In this document: positions 60,147 through 64,000 of the stretch, in pieces
Layout: the number at the start of each line of letters is the position of its first letter
Numbering within the stretch: position 1 is the stretch's first letter
Origin: Arthrobacter sp.
GTDB lineage: Bacteria > Actinomycetota > Actinomycetes > Actinomycetales > Micrococcaceae
Length of the DNA: 64,000 bases
Assembly (NCBI GenBank): GCA_026393275.1
Contig: JAPLAM010000017.1
Location: 20,091-84,090, forward strand
Direction of reading: 5' to 3'
The notes under the pieces: model-generated
The model's database searches: none
What the model was told of the DNA's origin: nothing
The model's input: the letters and a program-made list of their open reading frames with translations, nothing else
Translations under genes and position numbers: made by a program

Positions 60147-62175
60147 CCTGAGCCCGTTGTTCGCGCCCCGGGGCATCATCGTCGTCGGCGCCTCCTCCAG
60201 CCCGGAGAAGCTCGGCGCAGTCATGGCCCAGTCGCTGTCCGCCTACCCGGCCCCCGTGGAACTGGTGAACAGCCGCGGTGAGACCGGCATGCATACCAGC
60301 ATCGCCGGCGCCGCGGCCGCCATCCCCGGCGGCCCGGACATGGCCGTGCTCTGCGTGCCGGCCGCCGCCACCGCCCAGGCGCTTCGCGACAGCGCGGCCA
60401 CCGGCGCCAGGGCCGCCCTGGTCTGCGCCGGCGGATTCGCCGAAGCCGGCGGCCCCGGCATCGAATTCGCGCACCAGGTCGAGGCAGCCGTCCGGGACAC
60501 CGGAATCCGCCTGCTCGGCCCGAACACCTCAGGCTTCTTCGTCCCCCACCGCAACCTGCGCGCCAGCTTCGTCCCCGGGGTGGCGGAGCTGGAGCCCGGC
60601 TCCGTGGCCGTGGTCGCCGCCAGCGGCGGAGTCAATCACGTGCTGGCGTTCCACCTGCAGCGCGCCGGGGTGGGCGTCAGCCTCGCCGTCGGCATCGGCG
60701 CCGGAACCGACATCACCGCGCCCGATGTCCTGGACTACCTGATCTCCGATCCGCAAACCAAGGCGGTGGCCCTGCACCTGGAAACGGTCAGCGACGGCCC
60801 GGCCCTCGTCGACGCCGTCTCCCGCCTCAGTGCCGTCAAGCCGGTGGTCGCTCTGGTGGTCGGCCGGAACGACGTGTCCGAGTTTGCCCAGTCCCACACC
60901 GGGGCATTGGCCACGTCCTGGCGCACCACCCGCGCGGTCCTCAAGCAGGCCGGCGCGGTGCTCGTGGACGACGAGAACCAGCTGGTTGCCGCCGTCACCG
61001 CCCTGGCCGGACGCCGCCTGGCACCCGCCGCCGACCCCGGCGTCGGGCTCATCACCGGCCAGGCCGGCCCGGGCCTGCTGATCGCCGATGCCCTGCACGG
61101 CGCCGGGGTGGCGCTGCCACGCCTCTCCCAGGCGAGCCAGGACAGAATAGCTGCACTGCTGCCGCCGCTGACCTTCCAGGCCAACCCGGTGGACACCGGC
61201 CGCCCCGGGCCGGGCTACGAGAAGATCGTGGCGGCCGTCGCCGCCGACCCGGCCATCGACACCGTCGCGGTCTACGGACTGACAGAACCCGTGGCCGACC
61301 TTCCGCAGTCGGTCGCAGCTTCCGGCGCCGCCGGTTCCCTGCCGGTCCTGATCGGCGTGGACGGCCCCGACGGCGACCTTGAACGAGCGAAAAAATCCGC
61401 GCACCAGCAGGGCCTGCCCCTGATCTGCGGACCCACATCCCTCGCCCATGGCATTACCGCCCTGGTCAACGACGCCCGCGGGCAGTTCCAGCGCGGCCAG
61501 GCCCCCGCCAGCGCCTTCACCTGGCCGGATCTGCACGGGCCCTGGGACGAAAACCGTGCCAAGGAACTCCTCGGTGCCCTCGGCATCGCTACACCCGCCC
61601 GGCGCAGCTGCGGCACCCGCGCGGCCGCCCAGGAGGCTCTCGCCGAGCTGGGCGGGCCTGTCGCGGTCAAGCTGCTCGACGCCGCCGTCCTGCACAAGAC
61701 CGAGATCGGCGGTGTGCACCTCGGGGTGGACTCCCCCGCGGCCATGGACCGGGCCCTGGACGGCCTCGAAGCCGCCGGCGCCCGCGAATTCCTGATCGAA
61801 GCTATGGCCGCCCCCGGCGTCGACCTGGTCGTCGGGGCCCGCCGCGACCCCGTCTTCGGACCGATCATCGTCTTGGGCCTGGGTGGCACCACTGCGGAGG
61901 TCTTCGCCGATATTTCCATCCGCTCCGCACCGCTGACTGCGCGTGTGGCCGAAGGCATGCCCGGTGAACTCCAGGCGCGCGAGCTGCTGTACGGCTTCCG
62001 TTCCGGACCGGTGCTGGACCCCGCCCAGCTGGCCGGGCTGCTGGTCAGGCTCGGAGATGCCCTCGTGTCCAATGACGGAATCGCAGAGATCGAAATCAAC
62101 CCCCTGCGCCTGACCCACGACGGGCTCGTCGCGCTTGATGCCGTAGTGATCAATGTCAGGGAGGACATTCAATGA
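60139..62175 (+). CDS. Acyl-CoA synthetase, NDP-forming (acetate-CoA ligase family)
   Basis: LFAPRGIIVVGASSSPEKLGAVMAQSL CoA-binding domain; C-terminal ATP-grasp GPVAVKLLDAAVLHKTEIGGVHLGV. Confidence 0.88.
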   Translation: MHSLSPLFAPRGIIVVGASSSPEKLGAVMAQSLSAYPAPVELVNSRGETGMHTSIAGAAAAIPGGPDMAVLCVPAAATAQALRDSAATGARAALVCAGGFAEAGGPGIEFAHQVEAAVRDTGIRLLGPNTSGFFVPHRNLRASFVPGVAELEPGSVAVVAASGGVNHVLAFHLQRAGVGVSLAVGIGAGTDITAPDVLDYLISDPQTKAVALHLETVSDGPALVDAVSRLSAVKPVVALVVGRNDVSEFAQSHTGALATSWRTTRAVLKQAGAVLVDDENQLVAAVTALAGRRLAPAADPGVGLITGQAGPGLLIADALHGAGVALPRLSQASQDRIAALLPPLTFQANPVDTGRPGPGYEKIVAAVAADPAIDTVAVYGLTEPVADLPQSVAASGAAGSLPVLIGVDGPDGDLERAKKSAHQQGLPLICGPTSLAHGITALVNDARGQFQRGQAPASAFTWPDLHGPWDENRAKELLGALGIATPARRSCGTRAAAQEALAELGGPVAVKLLDAAVLHKTEIGGVHLGVDSPAAMDRALDGLEAAGAREFLIEAMAAPGVDLVVGARRDPVFGPIIVLGLGGTTAEVFADISIRSAPLTARVAEGMPGELQARELLYGFRSGPVLDPAQLAGLLVRLGDALVSNDGIAEIEINPLRLTHDGLVALDAVVINVREDIQ

Positions 62176-63845
62176 CCAGCCACACCAGTGAAGGCACCGT
62201 CCCCTGGCCCGCCGATCTCGCCGCCGAATTTCGCAGCAAGGGCTATTGGGAGGACCGCCCCCTGGGCGCCTACCTTCTCGACACGGCCGACCGGCTGCCG
62301 GACAAGATCGCGGTTGTGGACGGTGACGTCAGGCTGAGCTACGCGGAGCTGGCCGACAGGGTCGATGCCGCGGCCGAACGCCTGCTGCAGTTGGGCCTGA
62401 TAGCCGATGACCGGATCATGGTGCAGTTGCCCAACGGCTGGCAGTTCACGGTGCTGACGCTGGCCTGTTTCCGGGCCGGTATCATTCCTGTGATGGCGCT
62501 GCCGGCCCACAGGCAATACGAGCTGTCCTTCCTCACGGAGCTCTCCGAATCCCGGGCCATCGCCGTCCCGGACGTCATCAAGGACTTTGACCACCAGACC
62601 CTGGCCGAAGGCCTGGCGGCAACCATCCCGTCGCTGGAGTTCATTCTCGTTTCGGGAGCCGCGAACCCCGCCAACAGCTGCCTCGAGGACATCCTGGCCC
62701 CCGGAGCGGATGCCCCCGGCGCAAGAGCCAGACTGGACGACTCCGCACCGTGCCCCGATTCGCCTGCCCTGTTCCTCCTCTCCGGCGGCACCACCGGCCT
62801 GCCCAAGCTCATCACCAGGACCCATAACGACTACGCCTACAACATCAGGACCACCTCCATACCCACCGGAGTCACCGAGGACACCGTCTACCTCGGAACC
62901 CTGCCGGCGAGCCACAACTTCCCGTTGGCGTGCCCTGGCATTTTAGGGATCCTGTTCGCCGGCGGCCGGGCCGTCATGCTACCCAGCCCCGAACCGCGGA
63001 AGGCCTTTGCCACTATCGAACGGGAGAAGGTAACCCTTTCAACGGCGGTCCCGGCCGTGGCCCAGCGCTGGGTCGAGTATCAGCAAGAAACCGGCGGCGA
63101 CCAGCTGGCCAGCCTCGAAGTACTCCAGGTCGGTGGCTCCCGACTGCCGGATGAAATTGCCCGGAAAGTGAAACCGGTCCTGGGCGCGACCCTGCAGCAG
63201 GTCTTCGGCATGGCCGAGGGGCTCATCAACACCACACGGCTTGATGATCCTGAAGAGGTCATCTGCACCACGCAGGGCCGCCCCGTGTCCGAAGCCGACG
63301 AGGTCCGCATCGTCGACGAGGCCGGTGAGGACCTCCCGGACGGAGTCCCGGGATCCATCCTGACCCGCGGGCCCTACACGCCCAGGGGATACTACCGGGC
63401 CCCTGAAGCCAGCTCCCGCGCTTTCACCCCCGATGGCTGGTACGCCAGCGGGGACATCGTCGAGCGGCGCCCGGAGGGAAACCTGATCGTGAAGGGACGG
63501 GACAAGGACATGATCAACCGGGGCGGGGAGAAGATCTCGGCCGAGGAAATCGAGAGCCTGGTCTACCGCAACGAGGACGTGACCATGGCTGCCGCAGTTG
63601 CCATGCCGGACCCGCTGCTCGGTGAACGACTGTGCCTCTACATCACGGTCAAGCCCGGACGCGAGGTCACCCTCGAGCAGATCCAGGAGATGCTGCGCCA
63701 AACCGGTGTGGCGGCCTTCAAGATCCCGGAACGCTTAGTGGTTCTCGACGAGCTGCCCACCACGAAGGTGGGCAAGATCAACAAGAAGGACCTCCGCACC
63801 GACATCGCCCAACGCCTCGCAGCCGCAGGCGCTCAAGCAAAGTAA
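62172..63845 (+). CDS. AMP-dependent aryl-CoA ligase (salicylate/2,3-dihydroxybenzoate-AMP ligase type)
   Basis: LFLLSGGTTGLPKLITRTHNDY; GWYASGDIVERRPEGNLIVKGRDKDMINRGGEKISAEEIE. Confidence 0.88.
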   Translation: MTSHTSEGTVPWPADLAAEFRSKGYWEDRPLGAYLLDTADRLPDKIAVVDGDVRLSYAELADRVDAAAERLLQLGLIADDRIMVQLPNGWQFTVLTLACFRAGIIPVMALPAHRQYELSFLTELSESRAIAVPDVIKDFDHQTLAEGLAATIPSLEFILVSGAANPANSCLEDILAPGADAPGARARLDDSAPCPDSPALFLLSGGTTGLPKLITRTHNDYAYNIRTTSIPTGVTEDTVYLGTLPASHNFPLACPGILGILFAGGRAVMLPSPEPRKAFATIEREKVTLSTAVPAVAQRWVEYQQETGGDQLASLEVLQVGGSRLPDEIARKVKPVLGATLQQVFGMAEGLINTTRLDDPEEVICTTQGRPVSEADEVRIVDEAGEDLPDGVPGSILTRGPYTPRGYYRAPEASSRAFTPDGWYASGDIVERRPEGNLIVKGRDKDMINRGGEKISAEEIESLVYRNEDVTMAAAVAMPDPLLGERLCLYITVKPGREVTLEQIQEMLRQTGVAAFKIPERLVVLDELPTTKVGKINKKDLRTDIAQRLAAAGAQAK

Positions 63846-63855
63846 AGGGATGGCC

Positions 63856-64000
63856 ATGACCGAGAACACGACCCATGAATCAGTGGCTGCGGGGCACACC
63901 GCCCCCGAGCCGACGCCCGAAGAGGCTGCCCAGCTGAAGGAGCTCTACCGGGATTTTGACCGCGAAAACCTGATCCCGCTCTGGACCGAAATCGCGGACC
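63856..64000 (+). CDS. Probable gentisate 1,2-dioxygenase, N-terminal part (truncated by window end)
   Basis: MTENTTHESVAAGHTAPEPTPEEAAQLKELYRDFDRENLIPLWTEIAD. Confidence 0.65.
   Translation, partial: MTENTTHESVAAGHTAPEPTPEEAAQLKELYRDFDRENLIPLWTEIAD

Noticed and set aside
60529-62172. 547-aa minus-strand ORF opposite the acyl-CoA synthetase
   Set aside because: Antisense artefact; composition is Gly/Asp/Arg-rich without recognisable motifs.

Overview
High-GC actinobacterial DNA, most like Arthrobacter/Micrococcaceae by protein character (inference; no search was run). Left third: end of a ferredoxin plus a frameshifted ferredoxin reductase, a valine-catabolism operon (enoyl-CoA hydratase, mmsB, 3-hydroxyisobutyryl-CoA hydrolase, mmsA), an ExoIII-type nuclease, a LacI-regulated sugar ABC importer, and an Asp23/Gls24 envelope-stress-type cluster. 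Then an IS3 element and a patch of gene fragments. The main find is an apparently complete Tn402/Tn5053-type (tniABQR) transposon at 19439..30830. It has TGTC-ended terminal inverted repeats, internal 17-bp TniA-site-like repeats at both ends, a res-like region between tniQ and tniR, and a perfect 5-bp target duplication (GCCTG). Its cargo is a secreted RHS-repeat protein with a glycine-zipper-like hydrophobic C-terminal tip, followed by a 62-aa two-TM protein (candidate toxin/immunity pair). Nested in the cargo is a 2,268-bp Tn3-family-derived element (24352..26619) with its own GGGG-ended inverted repeats and perfect 5-bp duplication (AGATA), carrying a secreted protein (DUF2599-like) and a small membrane protein. 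The right third holds ABC transporters, a GH-like protein, M24 peptidase, polysaccharide-deacetylase/PuuE-like protein, Asp/Glu/hydantoin racemase and a LacI regulator. Five copies of a TGGGAACGATCCCA-type palindrome appear to tie these into one regulon. The window ends in a salicylyl-CoA/gentisate-type catabolic operon with a PaaX-family regulator and an unusual NDP-forming acyl-CoA synthetase.
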